Shown in pieces: positions 1 to 8,983 of a stretch of DNA of 64,000 nucleotides; within the stretch, counting starts at the first letter, position 1; the number at the start of each line of letters is the position of its first letter. The notes beneath the pieces are model-generated. The model was not told the origin of the DNA and ran no database searches. It saw only the letters and a program-made list of their open reading frames with translations. The translations under genes were made by a program, and so were the position numbers. The DNA comes from Sanguibacter suarezii NBRC 16159 (lineage in GTDB: Bacteria; Actinomycetota; Actinomycetes; Actinomycetales; Cellulomonadaceae), in NCBI RefSeq assembly GCF_001552735.1, contig NZ_BCRT01000013.1, positions 1-64,000 on the forward strand, given 5' to 3'.

Positions 1-44
1 CCCCCCCCCCCCCCCCCCCCCGGTTTCTCCACAAGGGAGCAGAC
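1..44 (+). other. Poly-C run and leader of the first gene
   Basis: The window opens with 21 consecutive C residues, followed by a short leader with a GGGAG ribosome-binding site 7 bases before the first ATG. A homopolymer of this length is unusual. It sits exactly at the edge, so it may be a contig-end or assembly artefact rather than genomic sequence. Confidence 0.5.
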
Positions 45-974
45 ATGACCACGCACACGACGGACGACGTCCGCGCCGAAGCCCCGAAGCAGTCCCGTCC
101 GACCGTGCCAGCGGCGACCCCCGCTCGCACAGCCCGCACCTCCTCTCGCCTCCCGCGCCTGCCGCTGCCCCGCCGCGACGTGTGGACGACGGCGGCTCTC
201 GCCCTGCCCGTGCCCGTGCTGGCCCTGGTGCTGTGGACCATGGGCGTCGAGCGGGCCTGGACGCTGCCCTTCGGCATCCAGATGGGCTTCCTGCCCACAC
301 CGCTCGAGGTCGCCCAGCGCATCGGTGACCTGGCGGGCTTCGGCACGATCGACGACGCCTTCAGCGGCTCGCTGCTCGAGCACCTGGGCGCCTCGACCGT
401 GCGGGTGCTCTCCGGGTTCGGGCTCGCGGCCCTCGTGGCGATCCCGCTCGGGGTGATCATGGGCCGCTTCTCGCTCGCCTTCAAGCTGCTCGACCCGACC
501 ATCAACCTCACCCGCCCGGTGCCGGTGACCGCCTGGGCCCCGCTCACGCTGCTCATCATCGGCTACGGGGACGGCTCGGCGATCTTCCTCGTCTTCCTCG
601 CCGCCTTCTTCCCGATCCTGCTCAACACCATCTCCGGCGTCCGCCAGGTCCCCGTCCGTCTCATCGAGGCTGCGTCGATGCTGGGCACCCGCTCCGGTCA
701 GGTGCTGTACAAGGTGGTCCTGCCGGCCTCCATGCGCTCGATCGTCGGGGGCCTGCGGATCGCTCTCGGGCTGTCCTGGGTGATCCTCGTCGTCGGAGAG
801 ACCGTGGGCATCAGCACCGGCCTCGGCGCGATGATCACCCAGGCCCGGGACATGTCCAAGACCGACCTCATCGTGGCCGGGATGGTCATCATCGGCCTCG
901 CCGGCTTCGTCGCCGACCGCCTCCTCGCCGGTCTCGTCGCCCTCGTGACGCGCCGCCGCCCGACCCTGAGCTGA
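45..974 (+). CDS. ABC transporter permease, TauC/SsuC/NrtB type
   Basis: Inner-membrane permease of a nitrate/sulfonate/taurine-type importer. A polar, Ala/Pro/Arg-rich N-terminal tail of about 55 residues precedes five to six hydrophobic segments. The EAA-type cytoplasmic loop that contacts the ATPase is seen around EAASMLGTRSG, followed by VLPASMRSIVGGLRIALG. Length (309 aa) is slightly above the family norm because of the tail. The ATG has a GGGAG site. The cognate ATPase follows after 11 bases; a substrate-binding protein is absent here and probably lies upstream, outside the window. Substrate (sulfonate, taurine, nitrate or pyrimidine precursor) cannot be told from sequence. Confidence 0.88.
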   Translation: MTTHTTDDVRAEAPKQSRPTVPAATPARTARTSSRLPRLPLPRRDVWTTAALALPVPVLALVLWTMGVERAWTLPFGIQMGFLPTPLEVAQRIGDLAGFGTIDDAFSGSLLEHLGASTVRVLSGFGLAALVAIPLGVIMGRFSLAFKLLDPTINLTRPVPVTAWAPLTLLIIGYGDGSAIFLVFLAAFFPILLNTISGVRQVPVRLIEAASMLGTRSGQVLYKVVLPASMRSIVGGLRIALGLSWVILVVGETVGISTGLGAMITQARDMSKTDLIVAGMVIIGLAGFVADRLLAGLVALVTRRRPTLS

Positions 975-985
975 AGGAGCCCACC

Positions 986-1792
986 ATGCCTCGCATCGGA
1001 ACCATCCGCCCCACCCACCCGGCAGACATCGAGATCAGCGACCTCGGCAAGCGGTACGGCCGCACCGACACCGGCACCCTCGCGATGGCCGGGGTGACCC
1101 TGTCCATCCCCGCTGGGGAGTTCGTCTGCGTCGTCGGCGCCTCGGGCTGCGGCAAGTCCACCCTGCTGCGCATCCTCGCGGGATTCGAGCCCGGCACCGC
1201 GGGGACCGTGACCGTGGCCGGGGAGCCCGTCGCCGGCCCGGACCCCGAGCGGGGCGTCGTCTTCCAGGACTACGGGCTCTTCCCGTGGCTGAGCGTGCGG
1301 GAGAACATCGCCTACGGTCCCAAGCAGGCCCGCCTGACCCGCGACGTCGTCCGCGAGCGCACCGACCGCTTCCTCACGGCCGTGGGGCTTACCCGCTTCG
1401 CGTCGAAGTACCCCCACGAGCTGTCCGGGGGGATGCAGCAGCGGGTGGCCATCGCCCGGGTGCTGGCCAACGACCCGGCGGTGATGCTCATGGACGAGCC
1501 CTTCGGTGCCCTGGACGCGCTCACCCGGTCCTCGCTGCAGGCGGAGCTGTCCAGCATCCACCGCGAGACCGGCACGACTGTCCTGTTCGTGACGCACTCC
1601 ATCGAGGAGGCGGTGTTCCTCGCCGACCGGGTGGTCGTCATGGCCGGCGGGGCCTCCCACGGCGTGCCCGGGCACGTCCGGGAGATCGTGCCGATCACCC
1701 TCGGCGCTGACCGGGACGTGACGTCGCCGGAGTTCAACGAGCTCAAGCGGCACATCTCCGCCCTGGTCCATGAGGGCGTCGCTGCTGCGTGA
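986..1792 (+). CDS. ABC transporter ATP-binding protein, TauB/SsuB type
   Basis: Energises the permease just upstream. Walker A is GASGCGKST, the Q-loop region reads VVFQDYGLFPW, the signature is LSGGMQQRVAIA and Walker B is VMLMDEPF followed by the D-loop GALD; the switch His lies in VTHSIEEA. The FPWLSV and GMQQR wording is typical of the nitrate/sulfonate/taurine ATPases. At 268 aa it is normal length. It starts 11 bases after the permease stop behind GAAGGAG, so the two form one operon, and a strong hairpin follows the stop. Confidence 0.92.
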   Translation: MPRIGTIRPTHPADIEISDLGKRYGRTDTGTLAMAGVTLSIPAGEFVCVVGASGCGKSTLLRILAGFEPGTAGTVTVAGEPVAGPDPERGVVFQDYGLFPWLSVRENIAYGPKQARLTRDVVRERTDRFLTAVGLTRFASKYPHELSGGMQQRVAIARVLANDPAVMLMDEPFGALDALTRSSLQAELSSIHRETGTTVLFVTHSIEEAVFLADRVVVMAGGASHGVPGHVREIVPITLGADRDVTSPEFNELKRHISALVHEGVAAA

Positions 1793-1800
1793 GACACCAT

Positions 1801-1840
1801 CCAGGCGCCGCACCCCGCACCTCGGGAGTGCGGCGCCTGG
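1801..1840 (+). terminator. Hairpin terminator after the importer operon
   Basis: A 13-bp perfect stem (CCAGGCGCCGCAC at 1801-1813 pairing with 1828-1840) encloses a 14-base loop that can itself fold (CCCG with CGGG). There is no T-tract, as is common in actinobacterial terminators. It separates the transporter genes from the regulator gene that follows. Confidence 0.75.
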
Positions 1841-1865
1841 CTGAGCGGGGGCAGACACGGCTGCC

Positions 1866-1871
1866 TATGGT
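1866..1871 (+). promoter_or_regulatory. -10 element of a leaderless promoter
   Basis: TATGGT ends six bases before the ATG at 1878 and no Shine-Dalgarno sequence is present. This spacing places the transcription start at the A of the start codon, so the mRNA is probably leaderless. No convincing -35 hexamer was identified. Confidence 0.5.
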
Positions 1872-1877
1872 GGACCG

Positions 1878-2378
1878 ATGGACGCCATCGCACGTGTGCC
1901 CGTGCTCGAGACGATCCGCGATGCCATCGAGACCCGGACCTGCGTCTCCGTGGTCGGGCTGCCCGGCTCAGGTCGCTCGGATGCTCTCTCCCTCGTGCGT
2001 GAGGCCGCCGAGGACGACGGCTGGACCGTCCTCTCCGTCCCCAGCCACGGCGCCAGCACCGGACGGCCGCTGGAGTCCCTCGTCCTGGCCGGGCTCGTCA
2101 CCGGCCCGCCCGGCGCCCTCGGGGCGTTGGCCACAGCCAGACAGGCCGTCGACCAGGCCGCCGCGACAGGCCCGACGCTCTTCCTGCCCTCTCTCGTGCC
2201 GGCCGCCGCGCTCACCTCGCGCGAGCTCGAGGTCGCGCGCCTGGTGGCGGCCGGGTTGAGCAACAAGGACGTGGCGGACCGTCTCGTGGTGAGCGAACGC
2301 ACGGTGGACAACCACGTCTACCGCATCTTCCGCAAGCTCGGGATCCGGTCCCGGGACGAGATCTCGCGGGTCCTCTGA
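1878..2378 (+). CDS. Miniature LuxR-family regulator with P-loop remnant
   Basis: A 166-residue protein with two parts. Residues 1-100 look like the start of a STAND/AAA ATPase, with a P-loop-like GLPGSGRS (Arg in place of the usual Lys) and a following helix. Residues ~108-166 are a complete LuxR-type helix-turn-helix (TSRELEVARLVAAGLSNKD, then SERTVDNHVYRIFRKLGI). Large LAL regulators of about 900 residues have the same two ends, so this looks like a LAL protein with its middle deleted, or a deliberately small family member. The gene stands alone between two hairpin terminators and has a leaderless-type promoter. DNA binding is likely; its signal is unknown. Confidence 0.8.
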   Translation: MDAIARVPVLETIRDAIETRTCVSVVGLPGSGRSDALSLVREAAEDDGWTVLSVPSHGASTGRPLESLVLAGLVTGPPGALGALATARQAVDQAAATGPTLFLPSLVPAAALTSRELEVARLVAAGLSNKDVADRLVVSERTVDNHVYRIFRKLGIRSRDEISRVL

Positions 2379-2392
2379 CCGTTCCGCACCCG

Positions 2393-2420
2393 CGCCGCCC
2401 ATCACCGGGCGGCGTTCCTC
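2393..2420 (+). terminator. Hairpin terminator after the LuxR gene
   Basis: An 8-bp stem, CGCCGCCC (2393-2400) with GGGCGGCG (2407-2414) and a 6-base loop, is followed by TTCCTC. It lies 15 bases after the stop codon. Confidence 0.65.
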
Positions 2421-2612
2421 ACACTTCGTGAGTGCACGACGTCGTGCGCCCAGTACCTGCGCGACTCCCCCTGCGTGCTCGCGATCGCCACCCCACGCCC
2501 TGAGTACCGCGCCCGGGACGGCCTCCTAGAACCTCGCGCGCGGTCTGGTGCAGGGCGGGCCGCGGTCGCGGTTCATCGTCGTCGCCCTGCACTGCATCGT
2601 GAGGAGGACACG

Positions 2613-3110
2613 ATGACTACGCAAGCAGTTTCCGCAGCCGCCCTCGCGGTGGTCCTCGCGGCCGCACCGGCGACTGCCTCGCAGGCCCTGTCTGACCCGG
2701 TCGACGAGCCGGACCTCCCCGTCGCGGTCGAGGTCCTCGATGAGACCGAGGCAGAGTCCGCTGAGACCCACGTCGAGGATGCCGCCCCGGACCCTGAGCC
2801 GGTGAACCCTGTCCCTGTCGGTCCGGTGCCGGTGACCCCTGAGCCGGCCGCGCCTGCACCTGCCTCGGAGGCGGCCACCCGGGTGGCTGCCGTCGTCCCC
2901 CTGGGCCGCGCGGTCCCCTCCCCGGTTCCGTCGTTGACGGTGACCCACGCCGCCGAGCCGTCGCAGCACACGAGCACTCAGGCTCCTGCGCCTGTCCTGG
3001 CGATGACGGGTGCCCGCACGTACGCTCTCGCGCTCATCGCCGCGGGCGTCGTGGCGTTCGGTGGGGTGCTCTGGGATGCTGCACGCCGTCACCGTCGCCA
3101 GACGCGGTGA
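2613..3110 (+). CDS. Secreted surface protein with LAxTG sortase signal
   Basis: A 165-aa exported protein. The N-terminus has an Ala-rich hydrophobic signal peptide ending near ATASQA. The mature part is low-complexity, acidic and Pro/Val-rich with repeated PVxPxP units (about residues 50-85). The C-terminus is a cell-wall sorting signal: LAMTG at residues 129-133, a hydrophobic helix, then a basic RRHRRQTR tail. LAxTG is the motif used by class E sortases of high-G+C actinobacteria, so covalent anchoring to the wall is expected. The ATG at 2613 was chosen for its GAGGAGG site. No sortase gene is present nearby and the function is unknown. Confidence 0.8.
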   Translation: MTTQAVSAAALAVVLAAAPATASQALSDPVDEPDLPVAVEVLDETEAESAETHVEDAAPDPEPVNPVPVGPVPVTPEPAAPAPASEAATRVAAVVPLGRAVPSPVPSLTVTHAAEPSQHTSTQAPAPVLAMTGARTYALALIAAGVVAFGGVLWDAARRHRRQTR

Positions 3111-3180
3111 CCTACTCGGCGACTGCGAGCCGCCGAGACGTGCTGCCTCCTCGAGGGGCTCCGGCCTGACCTCCGGAGAT

Positions 3181-3215
3181 TGGGCCCGACCTGGCACCTT
3201 GCCAGGCCGGGCCCA
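3181..3215 (+). terminator. Strong two-part hairpin terminator
   Basis: The outer stem TGGGCCC (3181-3187) pairs with GGGCCCA (3209-3215) and the inner stem CCTGGCA pairs with TGCCAGG around a 3-base loop. It lies 70 bases after the surface-protein stop. Confidence 0.7.
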
Positions 3216-3295
3216 GTGCTGCACCGAGCCTCGACGCGACGATCGTGACAGGGAGATACTGAAGGCCTGACTCACTGCCCGCGGAGGAGGTCGCC

Positions 3296-3511
3296 ATGAC
3301 CACCACACCAGCACCGACCACCTCGGCTCCGGTCGACAGCACTCGGCCGGTCGACCCGGACGATCCGCGGGAACAGATCTCCGTCGGTGTCCTCATGCTC
3401 AACGGTCGTCTCGCGGGTCGGTCCTTTGCCGACCGCGCCGAGGCGGAGGCCTGGGCACAGCCGGGCGAGCAGGTGGTGGAGTACAACCTGCTCTGCGAGT
3501 GCGACCGCTGA
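3296..3511 (+). CDS. Small conserved-type hypothetical protein
   Basis: A 71-residue acidic protein, preceded by a strong GGAGGAGG site 5 bases before the ATG. The first 25 residues are Thr/Pro/Asp-rich and probably disordered; the rest has a predicted strand-helix pattern (ISVGVLMLNGRLAGRSFADR, then EAEAWAQPGEQ) and ends in LLCECDR. No family was recognised. It lies 90 bases upstream of the Rho_N gene on the same strand and may share its transcript. Confidence 0.6.
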   Translation: MTTTPAPTTSAPVDSTRPVDPDDPREQISVGVLMLNGRLAGRSFADRAEAEAWAQPGEQVVEYNLLCECDR

Positions 3512-3600
3512 GACGTCCGCGCCGAGCAGCGTTGCAGCCCCTCGCACCTGCACCTACCGTGAAGGAACGGCTCGACGACGAGATGACTCAGGAGGTTCTC

Positions 3601-5296
<1,696 letters not shown>

Positions 5297-5297
<1 letters not shown>

Positions 5298-5311
5298 CCG
5301 CGCTCCGCGGC
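5297..5311. terminator. Small convergent hairpin
   Basis: GCCGCG (5297-5302) and CGCGGC (5306-5311) pair around a CTC loop between the convergent monooxygenase and acetyltransferase genes. It may terminate either direction. Confidence 0.4.
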
Positions 5312-5321
5312 GCCTGCGCGC

Positions 5322-5837
5322 TCAGGTCAGGATCAAGACCATCTCGTCCTCGAGCAGCTCGGGGTTGCTCGGCAAGGGCTTGCTGCGCCCGGTGTCGGCG
5401 TAGCCGCGGCGTTCGTAGGCGCGCCGGGCAGGGAGGTTCCCGCGGGTGAGCCACAGCTCCAGCCGGCGCGCTCCCTGCTCGCGCGCCCAGTCCTCCACTC
5501 GCTCCAGCAGCAGCTGGACCCCGCCGTGCCCGCGCCACGCGGGCTGGACCCAGACCGAGACGACCTGGCCGACGCCGCCCGGGCCACCGCTGAGCACTGC
5601 GGCGATCCCACTCGGCTCACCCTCCGCGGTGAGGAGGAACACCGTGGCCGACGTCGCCCAGTCGCGCCAGCGGTCCTCGTCGTACGCCTGCTCCCGGCTC
5701 AGCGACGACCCGAAGGCGGACGGCGACTCCGCGAGCGCCGCGAGGCGCACCGAGCGCACCGCTGCCCAGTCGTCGGCAGTGGCGCGCACCACGGTCAGGC
5801 CACGGCGTGAGGGGTCTCCTCGCAGGTCAGCGTTCAT
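5322..5837 (-). CDS. GNAT family N-acetyltransferase
   Basis: A 171-aa GCN5-related acetyltransferase. The acetyl-CoA-binding motif A is visible as VSVWVQPAWRGHGGVQLLL (about residues 86-104; the usual Q/RxxGxG/A reads WRGHGG). It is followed by the ARRLELWLTRGN strand and the ARRAYERRGYADTGR motif B. This order is that of small-molecule or protein N-acetyltransferases; the acceptor is unknown. The ATG at 5835-5837 was chosen because a CAGACT hexamer lies exactly six bases upstream, suggesting a leaderless transcript; longer readings extend into the divergent VOC gene. Confidence 0.88.
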   Translation of the reverse strand: MNADLRGDPSRRGLTVVRATADDWAAVRSVRLAALAESPSAFGSSLSREQAYDEDRWRDWATSATVFLLTAEGEPSGIAAVLSGGPGGVGQVVSVWVQPAWRGHGGVQLLLERVEDWAREQGARRLELWLTRGNLPARRAYERRGYADTGRSKPLPSNPELLEDEMVLILT

Positions 5838-5876
5838 GCACCTAGTCTGCCTGGTGTGCGGCTCGCGCCGTCGCCC

Positions 5877-5882
5877 TAGACT
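5877..5882 (+). promoter_or_regulatory. -10 element of the VOC gene, leaderless type
   Basis: TAGACT ends six bases before the GTG at 5889. The divergent acetyltransferase has CAGACT (minus strand, 5844-5849) at the same spacing, so the 51-base gap seems to hold two back-to-back leaderless promoters. Confidence 0.5.
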
Positions 5883-5888
5883 CCTCGT

Positions 5889-6326
5889 GTGCCGACCCTC
5901 TGGACCCTGACGATCGACTGCACCTCCCCCGCTGTGCTCTCCGCGTTCTGGAAGGCGGCGCTCGGCTACGTCGACGCCCCGCCGCCGAGCGGGTTCGCGA
6001 CGTGGCATGACTGGTATGTCGCGTGCGAGGTTCCCGAGGACGAGTGGGACGACGGTGCGAGCATCGTCGACCCGACGGGCACCGGACCCCGGATCTCCAT
6101 GCTCAAGGTTCCCGAGAGCAAGGCGGTGAAGAACCGCCTGCATCTGGACCTGCAGGTCAGCGGAGGACGCGCTCAACCTCAGCCTGCCCGCACTGAACGG
6201 ATCCGGGGAATGGTGGACCGGCTGACCGCCATCGGTGCGCACGTCCTCGGCGAGCACCACGTGGGAAATCTCCTCGATCACGTGGTGCTCGCCGACCCTG
6301 AAGGCAACGAGTTCTGCGTCGTCTAG
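5889..6326 (+). CDS. VOC-fold (glyoxalase-like) protein
   Basis: A 145-aa protein of the vicinal oxygen chelate superfamily (Glyoxalase_6-like). It shows the characteristic start WTLTIDCTSPAVLSAFWKAALGY, here split over residues 4-26, the middle RISMLKVPESKAVKNRLHLDL and the ending VVLADPEGNEFCVV, in which Glu is the usual last metal ligand. Most members of this subgroup are uncharacterised; some bind small toxic compounds. A GTG start fits both the family N-terminus and the leaderless-type hexamer upstream. It converges with the GH3 gene, with 16 bases between the two stops. Confidence 0.85.
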   Translation: MPTLWTLTIDCTSPAVLSAFWKAALGYVDAPPPSGFATWHDWYVACEVPEDEWDDGASIVDPTGTGPRISMLKVPESKAVKNRLHLDLQVSGGRAQPQPARTERIRGMVDRLTAIGAHVLGEHHVGNLLDHVVLADPEGNEFCVV

Positions 6327-6342
6327 TCCTCCTGGGCGACGC

Positions 6343-8826
6343 TCACGCCTGGACGGGGGACTCGCGTACGTCGCCGGTGATCTCCTGGCTCAGCGTCGGC
6401 AGCGTCAGCACGAGGTCGAGCACCGTGCGGGCGGTGCGCTGGACCTCACCGAGGGTGATCCCGTCAGGGCGCTCGAGGGAGGTCACCAAGGACGATCCCG
6501 CCACGGCGTCGAACTCGCCTGTGACGTGATCGAACCACCCTCCAGGCATGAAGACATCCACCTGCGCGCGGACCCGGTACGCGTCGTCGGACAGCCCGGG
6601 GAAGTCCGGGTCGACGGCCCGCTGCATCCACCAGTCGGTGATGACCGTCCCGTCGAAGCCCCACTCGTCGCGCAGGATCGTGGTGCACAGTTCGTCGTTG
6701 TAGTGCGACCACACACCGTTGATCTTGTTGTAGGAGGTCATGAGCGTGCGCGGGCGCGCCTGGGTGATGCAGATCTGGAAGCCCCGCAGGTAGATCTCCC
6801 GCAGTGCACGCTCGGAGACGCGAGAGTCGTTGAGGTTGCGGTTGGTCTCCTGGTTGTTGCACGCGAAGTGCTTGGGGCAGGCGGCCACGCCGGCCTCTTG
6901 GATCCCGGCCACCACAGCGGCCGCGATGTACCCCGTGACCAGCGGGTCCTCAGAGAAGTACTCGAAGTTGCGCCCGCACAGCGGGTCACGGTGGATGTTC
7001 ATCCCCGGGCTCAGCAGCACGTGGGTTCCCTTGCGGACCATCTCTTCTCCGTGCAGCGCTGCCAGACGCTGCACGAGCGACGGGTTCCACGACGCGGCGA
7101 GCGCCGCGCCGCACGGGAGGAGCGACGCGTATGCCGAGAGCCGGATTCCCGAGGGGCCGTCCGTCGTGGTGACGGGCGGGACCCCCTTGGCGCGCAGCGA
7201 CTCGGTGATACCCGCGAAGACACCAGCGTTGCCGGCGGCCCCGAGCGGGCTGTCCATGACCTTGTCGCCGCGGGTCAGCGCCTCGAGGTCCTCCACCGAG
7301 AGCTGGGCGATGAAGGCGTCGAGGGTCGCCGCGCCGTCGGCGACGTCGGCGAGGGTGATCCCCTGGTCTCCGGTCGGCTCGAGGGTGGGTACCTGGCGGG
7401 CGAGGACGCGCTCACGCCGGGAGACCTCGCGGGTGGGGACGTCAGCCCAGGCCACCACGGTGCGCCCGGCGTCGTCGCGGCCCGGGACCATCCGCTGGAA
7501 GGCGTTCTCCGGCGCAGGCGCGCACGCCTCGGTCAGCTGCTCGACGACGCGGAGCTCGTCGAGGGTGAAGGTGGCCACCTGCGTCGCCGAGCGCACGTCG
7601 GTGCCGGCGAAGACGGCGTACTCCCCCGCCTCCAGGACGTAGGCCGACCGGTGGCCGGTCACCCCGGAGTCGTCGTAGGAGGCGATCGAGGCGAGCGGGA
7701 AGGTCAGCTGCAGCGTCTGGGTCTCCCCCGGGGCGAGCTGACGCGACTTGGCAAAGGAGGCGAGCGTGCGTACCGGCTTGCCGAGGCGCCCATCAGGAGC
7801 CTGGACGTAGACCTGGACCACCTCAGCGCCGGGATGCTCGGCGCCGGTGTTGGCCACCGTGGCCGTGACGGTGACGTCCTCGTCGGAGGTCTGGGCCGTG
7901 GCCGCCACGTCGAGGGTGGTGTACCCCAGACCGAATCCGAAGGGGAAGAGGACTGCGTCCTGGGCGAAGGTCTCGAAGTACCGGTAGCCGACGTAGATGT
8001 CCTCGGCGTAGACGTTGTGCTCCAGGCCGCCGAAGTTCGCCGCGCTGGGGTAGTCGGCGTAGTGGCGGGCGATGGTGTCGGTCAGCCGGCCGCCAGGGAC
8101 CTGCACGCCGGTGAGCACGTCAGCGATGGCCCGTGCGCCCTCCATGCCACCTTGCCAGGCGTAGAGGACCGCGGAGATCTTCTCCCCGTACTCCTCGAGC
8201 CACGCGAGGTCGATGACGTTGCCGCAGTCCAGCACGACGACCGTGCGGGTGAACTCGGCGGTGACCGAGTCGAGCAGCGCCCGCTCGTCGTCGGTGAGGT
8301 AGTAGCTGCCCTTGTCCAGGGTGTTCTCCCGCGCTTCCCCGGCCGCCCGGCCGATGACCACGACGGCGACGTCGGAGCGGGAGGCAGCGGCGCGGACGGC
8401 GTCGCGGTCGAGGGGCATCTCCTCGAAGTAGCGCGGCCAGTTGCCCCAGGTGCCCTCGTCAGGACGGTTCGCGGCGCACCAGCGGGTGTAGGTCTCGGCG
8501 AGCTCGGCGTCGACGGCGACCGTGCCGCCGTCGCGCAGCGCGTCCAGGAGGTTCCACGAGTAGGGGGCGTTGACGTCCCCACCCGAGCCGTAACCCACCG
8601 CGAAGTAGTCGATCTGCACGCGGCCGAAGAGCGCGACGCTCGAGCCTGCGCGCAGCGGCAGCGTGCCGTCGTTGCGGAGCAGGACTGCGCCGTCGGCGGC
8701 AGACTCACGGCACAGGGCGGCGAGCTCGGGGTCGACGAAGGTGTCGGTGTCGACGAGAGTCGTGGACGCCTGCGCCAGCTCCTGCTCACCCGCCGCCAGC
8801 TGTGGTGTGGGGCTGTCCGTGGTCAT
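6343..8826 (-). CDS. Glycoside hydrolase family 3, reversed domain order
   Basis: An 827-aa beta-glycosidase. The usual C-terminal sandwich domain comes first (SAADGAVLLRNDGTLPL near residue 40, GSGGDVNA, and later VLDCGNVIDLAWLEEY). A fibronectin-III-like domain follows (ATVANTGAEHPGAEVVQVYV), and the TIM-barrel domain comes last (GVPPVTTTDGPSGIR, KHFACNNQETNR, TVITDWWMQR). The catalytic Asp of TDWW is residue 731. This swapped order is known from some GH3 enzymes of Ruminococcus, Butyrivibrio and bifidobacteria. There is no signal peptide, so it probably acts inside the cell on imported oligosaccharides. The ATG at 8826 has a GGGAG site. Confidence 0.92.
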   Translation of the reverse strand: MTTDSPTPQLAAGEQELAQASTTLVDTDTFVDPELAALCRESAADGAVLLRNDGTLPLRAGSSVALFGRVQIDYFAVGYGSGGDVNAPYSWNLLDALRDGGTVAVDAELAETYTRWCAANRPDEGTWGNWPRYFEEMPLDRDAVRAAASRSDVAVVVIGRAAGEARENTLDKGSYYLTDDERALLDSVTAEFTRTVVVLDCGNVIDLAWLEEYGEKISAVLYAWQGGMEGARAIADVLTGVQVPGGRLTDTIARHYADYPSAANFGGLEHNVYAEDIYVGYRYFETFAQDAVLFPFGFGLGYTTLDVAATAQTSDEDVTVTATVANTGAEHPGAEVVQVYVQAPDGRLGKPVRTLASFAKSRQLAPGETQTLQLTFPLASIASYDDSGVTGHRSAYVLEAGEYAVFAGTDVRSATQVATFTLDELRVVEQLTEACAPAPENAFQRMVPGRDDAGRTVVAWADVPTREVSRRERVLARQVPTLEPTGDQGITLADVADGAATLDAFIAQLSVEDLEALTRGDKVMDSPLGAAGNAGVFAGITESLRAKGVPPVTTTDGPSGIRLSAYASLLPCGAALAASWNPSLVQRLAALHGEEMVRKGTHVLLSPGMNIHRDPLCGRNFEYFSEDPLVTGYIAAAVVAGIQEAGVAACPKHFACNNQETNRNLNDSRVSERALREIYLRGFQICITQARPRTLMTSYNKINGVWSHYNDELCTTILRDEWGFDGTVITDWWMQRAVDPDFPGLSDDAYRVRAQVDVFMPGGWFDHVTGEFDAVAGSSLVTSLERPDGITLGEVQRTARTVLDLVLTLPTLSQEITGDVRESPVQA

Positions 8827-8983
8827 CTCGTGGTTCTCCCTAGTTCTCAGGTCATGCCGGACGCGGGCCCACTGATGGTCAGGGTGGGCCCGGCGTTCCG
8901 AGAATGGCGTGACAGACGATACCGAAGACTGCAGGCCAGATGGTCGAACGCGAGGCGTGGCCACGCGGGATGAACCACCTACT

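Noticed and set aside
3181-3600. Rifamycin-associated promoter element before rox
   Set aside because: I looked for the GGGGCTTGCGGCAAGGCCC-type palindrome known upstream of rifamycin-responsive genes; the strong hairpin at 3181-3215 does not match it.
6235-8973. Very long open frame antisense to the GH3 gene
   Set aside because: It is a shadow typical of G+C-rich DNA: the minus-strand frame has complete GH3 motifs and a ribosome-binding site, whereas this one has none.
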